Positions 46,462 through 58,900 of a DNA stretch of 64,000 nucleotides are shown in pieces (position 1 is the first letter of the stretch; the number at the start of each line of letters is the position of its first letter). The notes beneath the pieces were generated by a model. That model did not search any database, had not been told where the DNA came from, and worked only from the letters and a program-made list of their open reading frames with translations. The stretch comes from Haliclystus octoradiatus (Eukaryota; Cnidaria; Staurozoa; Stauromedusae; Haliclystidae). The stretch covers positions 39,825,636-39,889,635 of the forward strand of contig OU744446.1 of assembly GCA_916610825.1 (NCBI GenBank), read 5' to 3'. The translations under genes and the position numbers were made by a program.

Positions 46462-49400
46462 TTATTGGCCATTATAGTTTAATTCGATGTTGGATCCCCC
46501 TTTGCCAGCTCCCATGCGGTGTGGGTCTTGAGAAGGATAATGAATAGGGGGAGGGCCTCTGGGTAGCATCATTCCACGCGGAGGAAGCCCTGGTGGAGGA
46601 GGGGGAAAGAATCTAGGCAGATTGGGTGGAGGCATTCCACGGGGTGGCGGAGGAGGAGGCATACGGCCATGCATCGGCATTCGATGTGGAAGAGGTGGCA
46701 TCCCCATAGGGGGTGGCATTCCCATTGGGGGAGGACGTACATGTATTAGATGGTCTGCTGCAGAGGACTGAGGGGGGTTATTCTCTTTCATAGATGGGGG
46801 GCTTTCCACAGGTGGGGCTGGTAGAGCTATAATAACAAAATGAATAAAAAATTAACACCAAGACCAGATTGATGAAGTAGAGAGATAGACACTGGAACTA
46901 ACCTGTAGGTAGACCAGGGACAGGTGTCAACTGTGTACTTCCATCGGACCCAATAGTTTGTTGATCTGCTTGAGATTTTCCCCAAAGGATCTTCAATCGA
47001 CGACCATTGACAATCAATTTATTGAATGAGCTTTCTGCTGCCATTTCTGCTGAACCTCTTGTTGTAAAACATACAAATGCACAATTTTGCCTGGTAACCA
47101 TGGATACTTGTCGTATTTCCCCAAATTGATAAAAGTGATCCCTGCATAGCAATATAATTAATAAATTAGAATAAATTAATCAAGCAAACATCACATCCAC
47201 ACCAAGCATTGACTCACCTCAGATCTGACTCGCTAACTTTAGAGTCAACGCCTCCAATATATAACGTTGTCACAGATTTATCAGGAGGAGGCTCCAGTTT
47301 GGGCATCTCTGAAGCACGGTGCATGAGTTTATTTGCGACAGGGTCATTTGTTCCATAGTAACGGTCTTTGATATTTTGACTAGCCAATGGGTTGTTGGGG
47401 TCTGTTGGCATTTCATGTCTGTAATAATATATTTACAGTTCTAAAGCAATCAGTCATGCTAAAACAGATAGATGCAGCAAAAATGGATCATAATGTCAAA
47501 TAAAATACCCTGATTGGCTAATATGAAGTTTATATTTAAGTAACAGTTATTGATCAAAGGCGAGGTAAATATTGGCTGATAATGAAAGAGGTTCGTCAAG
47601 GTCATTATGCAGATATTCATCAAGTGTCTGAGATCAATCACTGTTTTAGTCAATGGTTAACTGGTCAATTTTGTAAACATAAAATCATAACATGAATTTT
47701 ACTGCATCAAGAATGCAATTATCTGTTGCGTCTTTCTGCCATAAAGGTTAAAAAACACAGAGCGGTCAATACAGGTTAGAAGTGACCGGATCATATTGCT
47801 CGATTTCCATATCGACCAGTTGGTCGCGATGACTAATATATCATCATCATCATCATCATGAAGATCCATACCTATAAGGACATTCTTCGCCACGGCGACA
47901 TTCCCCTTTCACCCAAAAGGAGCATATGTGAGGTCTATTACGCTTGTAGTACGGGGTAGTTCTAGCTAGCTTCATTAAAACATCACTTGAAGATTGCGCT
48001 TTTCCCACAGCTCCCGCAGCTGTAGTGCCATCAGTATTGGCTAACTAGGTGATAAAAGTAAACAACAACAGTTAAGGGTTTATTATATGTCACCCAAATG
48101 ATCATTATGATGAAGAACGCAGAGGCCACTGGTACTCACATCTCGTTCGATATTCTGCAGATAAAACTCTTTATTTACATCTGATCTAGGTAGATCATCT
48201 TTTATAGCCAATGCATTGTCTCTCACTTGGACTGGAAGTCCATATTCTAAATCAAGCAGGCATGTCTGGCAAACATTCTTTAATTTTGAACACGTCTGGC
48301 ATACTTCTGTCTTCTTGTAGCGCATTCTTGCACCAGGGCACCACTTGAAGATTGTGAATGGTCGCTGACATATCTAATGGCAACAGCATCAAACAAACAA
48401 TGCTCATCACAAAGTTCATGAATAAATCATGGTGACATAAAACTGTCTGCGATTATAACATTTGTAATTTACGTAATACCTTGCACTCTTTCCCATACTT
48501 TTCTTTTAACTAAACAAAACAAAACAGTGTGATGCAGAGGGCTTAGATGACTCTTAACAAATAATAATAAGCCAATAAAAATAGAAGCAGTAAGTTAATA
48601 ATATATGTAAGCTAATTTATTAACTTACCATTCGCACATAAGGGTTATCCCCAAGGCATGTCTGGCACAGGATAGGAAATTCCTAGACAAAAAATAAGAG
48701 CACATTTTATTAGCTCATTTAATTAATGTAAGAAGCTTGAACGAATGAATGGCACAGTAGTTTTGTACATCGCAACAATTGAAGTTGTTATTTCAGCTGC
48801 TAGAATGATGTGTCTGTAAATAATATTGCAAAGGAAACAGGAACATTTTCTCCCAAAACAATTTGATTCATCTTTTAAAAACTATTTATAATAATTTTTC
48901 ACCATTCAAAAACAAGGACAAATAATGAACACTTTTTGGATAGCTAGCTTTTGAAATCTATACAAATATTATTCGAGTCCTTAAATAAAAACACACATGG
49001 CTGCTGTCATTCAGTATAAAATAAATCTTTGAACGAATCGGGTGTATGTCATGGAGTAACGAACAACAACAGTTACAAACAACTTTTGTAAGTCCAAAAT
49101 GCCCCATTGTTATGCTAATAGGCTACAATGTAGTTTGAGTATGACCAACCAAATGATTAACATGTCACATTAACATGTAACTGTACCAGCTACAAAGCTA
49201 AAATTGGATGAGTAATGAGTATAAACTCGTGGTCAAGTTTATTAGGAGACTGTGGAGGCTGCTGCAAAATGATAGAATTATCTCTGGCATCAAAACTGGT
49301 TTCTATTGATTAGTAGAGATCATGTGTGTGGAAGTTGCAAAATAATAGAATAATCTCTGGTATAAATTATATTATTATTAATGGCTATATTTTTCAAACG

Positions 49401-52400
49401 CTTTCTTGCTTCCTATTGGTTAATGGAACACTAACAATTTCTAGTGTCTTTGAACATAATGTAATAATCCGAGAAAATAGGGTATAGCTCGAAACAATTA
49501 GGTCGCAACAATATGTTGAGATAATAGCATCTCCAAGGTTTCAAGACTGACGTGATAGAAAAAGTCTGTTTAACAAATTTTTCATGTTTCATGTTTCAGA
49601 CCATTACCAGAAGCCAGAGCTACCAAGTTTATTAGATAAAACAAAATGCGAATAATTACAAAGAGGACAAAGAAATGCAAAGAAGTCTTCACCTAATCAA
49701 ATCGATAGCATTAAAGTCTCTAAATTATGATGATATTGTAGACATAATTAAACAAACTTGTTGCGATTAATTCGTAATATTTCTCAAAACACTGCGTTTT
49801 TGTTCTTGCATATTTCACGGGATTAATCAAGGTATGGATTTATAATAAAATAATCTGGATTGATCTAACCTCGGCCTGATAATTCTCAGTGTCGTGCTCA
49901 ATCTTGGTCTATAATTGTTAATTACTATAATTTGTATTATCTGGCAAACACTTATAAATTCAAACAGAGAATTCACATTTTGAATTTCCAGTAGCACAAT
50001 CATCATACAAATATGTTATTTTGTGTTTCCTCAAATGTTGAAAGCCATTCTCAAGTTGTGGTTAACATGCGAGACAGAAGAAAATAAAACAGAAAAATTG
50101 TTACAGTTTGATTTCTCGTGTGTTAATTTACTATAATTTTAAATTTCAATAAAATCAGAGCGCCTTGAAGTGGTGCTGTCAAGGAGTTGAAAGTTTTGTA
50201 AGATGTGTGAACCGTTTTCTATGTTGCATGCTATCAAAACTCTTCTCTACGAACGAACTGCATTTTAATAAATAAAGTGAGTTATAGTGGTCTCATCAGG
50301 CACAAATTGAAGATTTAAAAAGACCACAAAATTCTACATTGGATTAGTAAATAAAACGAAATCCGAAATGATTTTTGAATTGTTGATTCTGATATGAACC
50401 GTCACATATTGTAGATATTAATACTTGGAAATAATTAAAATACTGCTTCAGAAAATATTAATTGCAGACCTTTTAAGTTTCAATTCTAACAATTTCATTG
50501 CGAGACACACCAGTACAATGTGAGAAATCTCACACCCTCACAATCAGCCTAAAAGTTAAAAATACTTTCTCACACTTTGCTTCATGATTCCTTCATACTA
50601 CTGTAGTTATCTCAAGTGATGAAATTAATGTGAACAATGAGATACAGAGCAAAGACTGAGCTTCAAAGAAAAAAATGTGAGATTTGATATCAAGTGGTCA
50701 ATAGGGAGGTTTAGATTCCGTCTCATCCATAAAGAATAGCTATCGCTAGTGCCTACAGAAATTTATCTAAAGACGTAACTACAAAAAGAAGTAAATGTAA
50801 AATGTGTAACAAAAAAGTTATATACAACAATATCCAATTTACCAAACTTAATTAACAAAAGTTCTAAACTAATTTTGAATGCCAGCATGAGAACAAGTTT
50901 TACTTGAAATTTGTTCAATATTTTAGATGTTTCAAGTTACGCAAGCTGACTTCAAATTGAATTAAATATACTATTGTTATCAAAAACAAAGATAATTAAA
51001 AACAAATATTATATGTACAAACAGGTTTATTTCCAATTCTACTTCAGATTAGTTCAGAATTCAATAAGATTAGGAATGAGTTCTGAGTTCACAAATGTAA
51101 TTGTATATTAAAACGGCATTTAAAACATTTCTTCAAAACAACGCAACGCAACAATGAATAACTATGCATATTTTCAAAAACAAAATGATTTCACCTTGAT
51201 GATGTAGCTTCCTCGTTTCCTATATATGCTTTACTTGTAGTCTGCCAACAATTTTAAATTATTATACTACTTTACAATAACTATAAAGTCAAGTTAGTAA
51301 TTTATTTGATCATTTTTGTCTAGCGCACGTTCAATCATTATCTAATTGTATTAGACAACAGCAATAGACAACGCCATCGGTGTGTTGTCCACAGATACCA
51401 TGGAATCATGCATTCGATTTTAGCCAATGATTGGCTCGAGTTTTGTCCAATAAATGGAGTTTGAGTATTACGATTGATAGATGTAAATTGTATGTTTTTT
51501 TATTTTTTTGTTAATGTTGATGATCGTTTAAACAGTGAAACTCTGAGTTAGGAAAGAGGTTTTCCGTTTGGCATCATTCTTGTGTTCAATCTAAAATTAA
51601 GGTGTACATCTCAATTAATGAATAGATACATCTTATTTGTAAATTTCCTGATAGATAGATCCCGAAATGATCTTGACCAATGATACAATTTTATAAAATA
51701 GAACTTCTTTTGACGCATTGTCGCCAACACTTTATAAGCTTTAATTAAGCTGGTTAAAATCCTACATCGATGGAAGAACATTCACTTAAGTCTGGTGTTC
51801 CACAAGAGCTTCTGTTCCTCTCATAAATTTCACCACTAGGAGACATCGTCAAAAGTCATGGCATTCGGTAAAATTTCTATGAAGACGACATTCAGCTGTA
51901 CGCCAGCTTCAAGACATAAATCAACAACTGAGATGGACATTGCAAAATCTCGCATTAAGCAATATGTGCAGCTAAATTGATCATTTCGACAGATAATTGT
52001 CTAATAGACACATCTTTGAAAGAGACACAATGAAATTGCCCTCCAGTAAAACGTAAATACTGCAATTTGAGCACATCATTTGAAATGGCGCCGCAGGAAG
52101 CAGCGTAGAGCCATAATGAGTTCCATAGGGTTGAACAACTACTTGTTGTGCAACTTTTGTCAACATTTCAAAAAATCAAAATACTACCTTTTTAGCTACG
52201 TATTTTTGTTTAGATAGATAGATAGATAGATCATATATTTCAAACATATTGAAAGGAAGATACAAAATTACAAAAGATTCAAATATGACAGTTACTGTAT
52301 ATAATATTAGGCTAGCTAATTACAATGACGCATTGTGTGACTCCTGAAGCACGAGAGCTTGTTTATTTGGAGTACGTGGTTAAAGGGGCAAGATTGACCG

Positions 52401-55400
52401 GCGACCGCTGCGAGCACAAGTTGAATTTATGCTTAGCGTAATTCAACCGTCTCGCTTTGAAACTATTGTTATAGGCAGGCCTATTCTGTTATAAATTCAT
52501 GTCAACAATGTACATTGTGTTATGAACAATAAACATGCACGTGATCCTAAGTGCGTAGCGCCTGCCGGTCATTTTTGCTCCTTTAAGGCAATTTATTACA
52601 TAACATTGTTGGTTAAAAGTTAAAACTGGTTATAAATTGAATCGATTGGGTATTTAACGATGATTAAGATTCTATATAAAGTAGGTCTAATACAAAAAAT
52701 AAAATAAAATAAAATACAAAGAGGAAGCAAAATAGTAAATCAAAAAAGTTTTAAAAGTATGAAATATTTTCAATTATATATAGGGGAGACCGGGGTCACT
52801 TCGGACGCGGGTGACTTCGGACAGAACGGTTTTAGTTTGAATAAAAATGCAATCTCTCAGTATGTTAAATACAAAGGTAAAACATACCTATTGCCAAAAT
52901 TTTAGATAATTTCATCAAGTAATCAAAAAGTTATTATGGTTTGAAACTTTGTCCTACTTTTGTGTATTATTTGTTCTCGAAGAAAAAGTTTGACGAAGAA
53001 AATCCACGCAACTAACATGTTGATATTTGGTACCATTTTGAAGCCAGTGACGTTATGTGCCTCATACTGAAGTTTTGTGCACATGCGCTTTGAAAATTCA
53101 ACAGCAGAAATGATATTCTTCAATGTTTATAAACGGGGTGACTACGGTCAGAGCGTCAAAACATAGCAAAGCGATGAAGAAGTAAAATATCAAGCTGTGA
53201 AACAATGGTAAATCCAAAATTTAGTGGGTGTCACGTTTCTCATTCCATTCAAGTTTGACACGCTCCAGCTGTGATGTTGTGTAAACATTTCAGAGCACAC
53301 GTGATCCGTTGGCTTAGAATATATGGAAATAATATGGTCTAGTTAAATAGAATATCTAATTGTGGATGAAAAATCAAGTATGAAGTGCATTTAATTTCAG
53401 ATATGTCTCAATTTATAAATGTCGAAGAGTTTGGTTTACTCTTGTTGATTTACGAGCATGTTTTGTTTTCGTTTGGGGCCGCTGAGTTATCACTTGAATC
53501 TACGGCTTTCGATGACTATTTCGACGCGCTAAAGAAATTATAAATATTAGCATGGTTTGTAATTTATGAATAATTTCATCCATTTCTCTGAGTAGATGAA
53601 TGATGAAGCTTTCGATTGATGCCAATAAACATTTGTTTCGTGCATTGTTGAGGGTTTAAATTCACTGTCCAGACAGTAAAATAAAAGTTAAAACTTGTAG
53701 AAATGGAATATATTTTTATGCTTGGTTGTAAGTTATATATTTTGCAAGACAATTTATTCCTCTATTGCAGATGTTTTAAATCCTTGAATTCCAATGAGAA
53801 ATGGAAAGGATATCGGCATTTAAATGAGTAGCGAATATTGTAATTTTGACACCTACGATAAGCTTGAGAGTCTTGACATTAATTATCAACTTTAAAACAC
53901 TTTTCTGTACGCATTGATATCACAAACTGTTTCATGATCACATTCATATATCTGCTGTACCTAACATGGTCTATCCAAGTAATAATAGGCTACTAATCAT
54001 CATACGATTGAAATAGAGTTACTTTGAATGCATCTAATCGTATCACAACTAGCGCTGGTGTGTGTCTGTGTAGATGTTTATGTCTATCTGAAACGATTTT
54101 TGAGTTTAATATCTTGAACTATTCATTATATCCCGGAATCGTTTTCCATCTAACTTTTGCCTCGATTCTTTTTAATAGAACGAAGTGAAAAACTTACTTT
54201 CCGCAGAGGAGCTTTATTGATTTTTAATCGTAGTGCCTATAATGGGGCCACTTTACATTGCGCATGTCTTGAAAAAATAACGCGTGCGATTGTTTTAAGT
54301 CTCTCACATGTTGGTAATACAAAATGGCGTCATCTGTTATGGTTATGAACAAGAAGGTGGAAATATTTGTTTTAAATTTATATGCATGCTTAGATTATTT
54401 GAAAGAGTTAGGAAAGTATCGCAATTCAAAAGAAATAAATCATTTAACATAATTATACACTCGTGTTTGGTTTATTCCGAGTGGTTACATATTATTGACT
54501 GTTTACTTTAATTTTCATTGTGGCGTTGTAGAAGAAATGGTCAATTACCCAGCTTATTTTTCGTTCTCGGTTTGATATGTCAGCTTGAAAACTTTGATAT
54601 ACAGTTATAAAATATTCAAATGTTTTATTATTCGACATAAACATTGTCCATAGCATGCTATACAGAATTTAAGTTAAACTATTTACAAAAGCATGGACGG
54701 GTAGATTTTATGTAAAATATCAAAACGGCTTATTATTAAAATATTTCATATTGAGTCTCTATACTGAAGAGTATAAATTCTGTAAATTTATTATGATCTT
54801 TAACATGGAAACGGTAATCTCAAAAACAACAACAAACAAACACCGAGTGTGAATATCATTTCTTGCATCGCGGAGATGTGTGAAATGCCGTGACGACATG
54901 GCTAAAACAATGGTGAGCACGAAGGATAATGCCAGTTCACTGTAGGAAAATGCCTCGGAGGGGTATTTTACTCACATTTAAATCTAAAAATAAATAAAAA
55001 CTGGCCAATCATAGATTTTCCTACCAGGAACTAACTGGGTTGATGACTTCCTTTCACTATACTCAACGTTATCTTGATATTTTGCTCGCGATTCAACACG
55101 CGATATTTTACTTGGCCGTACAAACCCTTGTTGATGAGTTTAAAAATGGACGATGTTTGACAAGCTTGGAGGGGAATTTCTTAGAAGGTAACTAAAATCT
55201 AACACAATTTCTATGTTTCGTTTCATGTCAAGATAACAGAATTGGCTGGGTTGTGATGATTGATAATGCTTATTTATTATAAATAGTCTATTTTGCTTCA
55301 AAATGTTAGTATTTTTGCGTGATTTGTGTGATTTTGACTCGCCCGCAAATACGCGATGGCTCGATTATTGGCACTACGTAATATTTTGAAAGTTCGGGGT

Positions 55401-55846
55401 ATTCCCTGAGGTAAGGAATCCTCATAATTATTTGCAAAATGTAGGATGAATGGAATTGATTTGTTTGTTTGCTTTTTATGAATGGAACCAAAGACATAAT
55501 ATGTAGTCTACTGTCTACAACCAAGCATTTCTGTGACAGGATAAAGCTACATTTAAAATTGTTTATATTTTGAGACTGGAAGAATATCACGCTGCAATTG
55601 CTGTAAATGAAGTTCTAATTTAAATATTTTGCTCACATTTAAAATGTTCGCATTTCAGTGATTTCACCATGATTTCATAACAAATGCTAAAGCTACGGCC
55701 AATTGATTTTTTTTCGTAGCACAACACGCGCCAACTCAGAGGCCAAAATCGATGTGTGTTGGCGAAATAACAGAATCTCTCAGTAAACTCACCGCATCTT
55801 CCCAGTTCTGCCTGTTATAAGTATTCGCTCCTTTCGATGTCGCCAT
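46462..55846 (-). CDS. RBM22: Pre-mRNA-splicing factor RBM22 (Slt11/Ecm2 family)
   Basis: RBM22 is a nuclear spliceosome component (NTC-related) that contacts U6 snRNA near the catalytic centre. Eight phase-consistent exons encode about 449 residues (human about 420): 55793-55846, 48629-48682, 48480-48509, 48140-48373, 47872-48044, 47218-47418, 46903-47141, 46462-46826. The N terminus reads [18 protein letters not shown], followed by the cysteine-rich zinc-binding region ([34 protein letters not shown]). A CCCH finger ([19 protein letters not shown]) is near 164-182, an RRM near 231-304 (TTLYIGG as RNP2, NCAFVCF as RNP1), and a Pro/Met-rich tail ends [15 protein letters not shown]. Intron 1 is 7.1 kb against about 60-640 bp for the others. 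Confidence 0.96.
51512..51555 (+). ncRNA. Decayed hammerhead-like motif
   Basis: TTGATGA (51517-51523, box 1 with C changed to T), a TCGTTT...AGT stem II region, GAAAC (51537-51541), loop TCTGA and GTT (51547-51549). It closely follows the 26.6 kb copy in the stem II sequence TGATGATCGTTTAA. Loss of the invariant C predicts inactivity. Confidence 0.4.
51735..51990 (+). pseudogene. CR1/L2-like LINE reverse transcriptase scrap
   Basis: Translating across frames gives [10 protein letters not shown].. and [11 protein letters not shown], then [22 protein letters not shown] and [12 protein letters not shown], matching in order the RT of the LINE at 190-2560. Many stops; inactive. Confidence 0.65.
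52781..53145. repeat. Possible MITE terminus, GGGGAGACCGGGGT type
   Basis: TATAGGGGAGACCGGGGTCA followed by CTTCGGACGCGGGTGACTTC resembles the ends of the element at 11223-12467. An inverted partner is not obvious; a GGGGTGACTACGGTCAGAG string at about 53135 is on the same strand. Possibly a solo end. Confidence 0.4.
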
Positions 55847-55964
55847 TTTGTTACAAAATGACCAGAGGCTGTCGGGCTGCAACGGCTACGAGGCAGTCAT
55901 TCCTCCGAGATTGGATAATCCTATTAACTCAAGATCGAATCCGGTTTATATTATAAGTCAGTGG
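55847..55964. promoter_or_regulatory. Compact intergenic gap: receptor 3' end and RBM22 promoter
   Basis: Only 118 bp lie between the receptor stop codon (55965) and the RBM22 ATG (55846), both on the minus strand. The RBM22 promoter and 5' UTR must therefore overlap the receptor's last exon or 3' UTR. No TATA box is visible. Confidence 0.5.
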
Positions 55965-58900
55965 TCAAATGCACTTTGTTATGCAGACATTGTTTAACTG
56001 CCTATCAGCAATAGACGAGTTAGAGAACTTGGTAACATTTACTATGGGGGAAATAGTAGAAGCTGGCCCCATTGCGTTGATGTGCCCTTTGCAAGGTGTC
56101 CAAAGATAGGCCTCACATGTTGGCATCCCAATCTCACCAATTACCCCTAAGAGAATCTGGGACGCATCACTAAATATCAAAACAAACAAATGCAGTACGA
56201 ATAAAATTTAAATCTTTTGTGTAAATAAATATTACTTTGTTCAACAAAAATTGACATGCTCCATGCAGATATGTACAAAATATATACATTAATGTGTTGG
56301 TTGGATAGTTAGCAGACTTTATTGGCGCTGATATGATACTATAAACAGTTAGGAATAGATTGAATAGGAATCGCAACATCATACTGCGAAGCAATCATAC
56401 TTTCAGTTCTGTTGTCTGCCAAAGGGCGCGGATAGATGAGCTGTAAATTGAAACAGACATAACGAAACATCAAATGCAGAATTGCAAACTGACAATCATG
56501 AATGAATGTCTATCACTTGTTAGAAATGTTGAAACTTATCAGTTAGTATCAGGTAATTATTGGTAGCTCACAAAAGGTTAATTATTAACATTTCAAGCAT
56601 ATTGTAAAAAGCCTTTAGAGTGGTCAATAAAGCCTTACAAAATGTTAAACAGCAGTTGTAGATCATCTGATAATTATTCAAAATTATCGATGAGTTTTCT
56701 TACTGTAATCAGGGTCATTCCTAGTATAACAAATAGTAATGTAGATGGTGTCACCCTACCCAAGGCAACCGTAATAATAATTTAGATGATGTCACCCTAC
56801 CCAAGGCACCCGTAATAATAATTTAGATGGTGTCACCCTACCAAAGGCACCCGTAATAATAATTTAGATGGTGTCACCCTACCCAAGGCACCCGTAATAA
56901 TAATTTAGATGGTGTCACCCTACCCAAGGCACCCGTAATAATAATTTAGATGGTGTCACCCTACCCAAGGCACCCGTAATAATAATTTAGATGGTGTCAC
57001 CCTACCCAAGGCACCCGTAATAATAATTTAGATGGTGTCACCCTACCCAAGGCACCCATAATAATAATTTAGATGGTGTCACCCTACCCAAGGCACCCGT
57101 AATAATAATTTAGATGGTGTCACCCTACCCAAGGCACCCGTAATAACAATGTAGATGGTGTCACCCTACCCAAGGTACCCGTACTCCTCTATTATTGCAA
57201 TGATTCCAGTAAGACAAAGTACTATGGTATTATCTGAATATATATTTGTAAAAATACATCCAACAAGTTCCATCACACAACATTGCAAGAGTGGCCACTA
57301 TATACAGGTGGCCTCTGTATAGGGGTATTATAGCAGGTTTGACTATATTGACACTACAGGCATCGCTGCAACATGACATACATGTCTTGATTGTCCTGGT
57401 ACAAGACCTGGTGCAATGCGGCTACCGGGAGAGATTGTAACCAGCTTAAGTACAAATCAAAATTGCAAACGATTTTGATTGCATTATCCAAATTTGCAGC
57501 TTTCCGAAATTGTTGAACAAGAATTTAAGTCCAGCAAAATTTATTAATTTCATAACATGGTTGCAGATAAACGGGATATTAACTCACCTTGCGTATGTTG
57601 GTTTTTCCTGTTCGGTTTGAGACTATATTACTGCAAAAAAGAAACACACTTTAGAGTTTGTACGAAACAATGACATGGAACAGTTTGATTTCATTTTTGA
57701 CACATGGTTTTGTAAGAAATCACGTTTCTATTCCATGACGTTAGAAAAACCTGTTTTTTAGAAAAATATATTGTGATTGCATAAAGCTAGGGTCGAAGGG
57801 AAGAACATTTACCATTGAACATTTCTGCAAGTGTTCGGGTTATATCGACAAAGTGCCGAGCAGTAAAACAGTTACTATTGTGGGGTAGAATTTTGGCCGG
57901 TTCAGTGAGCATCGTGACAGTGAGTCACAACATCAATCAGAATAGAAAGTGGATTTTATTGGGTGACTGCTGCTGGTATCATTTCTTCCCTTAGTTTTAT
58001 AGCTATTTCAAGGTCATCAATGACTGTCCCCTCTCTTGCTTTTTATCTTAATCAGAATCAACTTATCTCTGCCTTGGATATCATTGAAACTCTCCATGTT
58101 TAATAATATAATATAAAAGGAGATGCGGATCATTAAAATTCCACGATGTTCGAAGAATATGATAATTGAAATTAGTTATTCTATTTGGGATTTGTCCGAC
58201 AAACATTGGGCAGAACATGAACAACATAATGTTCTATTCGGTAAACCTGCTAAAGGGAACATGAACATCACACCGGACATTCATGTTCTGTGAATCTTTT
58301 GCCGTTTGGAAAAGGCTTAATGCTTTGCGGGTAAACAAATGGGGCACAACATGCAATCAATTCCAACGAGATAATGGCTTTAAAGCTATTTATTATTATT
58401 TATAAAAATTATTTGGGATCATTAGCGATAAGCGACGTGATGGTGCTGATAATCAATCTAGCTTATACTTTTCCATGTTTTATTTGCTCTTCAACTTCTA
58501 ACAACGTGCCAAACGATTTGATTTGATCAGAGCGATTTGTTTACGACGATTTAAGTTGAGCGTGAACTATGTGTGAAGTGAACCATGGACTTAGTAAGTC
58601 TTCTATGGTGTGAATTGGTGAACACATCAAACATGTAACAGGAAACATATTTTTATTTGGTGAAATCTGCATGCAGGCTAATCACGAAAAGGTAATTTCT
58701 ATCAAAAATGTGTCAGAGATGTACCAGGACGAAATAAACCTTAGAGTAACCCTCTTCATAATTCTGTAAACATATATGAATTGCTGCAACACAACAGGGT
58801 TCCTTTATACAGTAACTGGGATATCATGACATCATGACTATAAATAGAGATACAGATAATTGTAATCATGAGTCAGTCTGACACGAGTACACATTAATAA

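Larger units (their letters stand above)
48683..55792. other. RBM22 intron 1, mostly unannotatable AT-rich DNA
   Basis: I see a decayed LINE RT (51735-51990), a decayed hammerhead-like motif (51512-51555), a transposon-like terminus at 52781 and a short GATA-type run at 52214-52231. No gene could be supported in the remaining sequence on either strand. Confidence 0.5.

Noticed and set aside
56339-56440. Receptor ending by reading through 56385 to a stop near 56340
   Set aside because: Possible as an isoform, but a phase-matched donor (CA|GTATGAT) and an open 205-nt final exon at 55965-56169 fit better.
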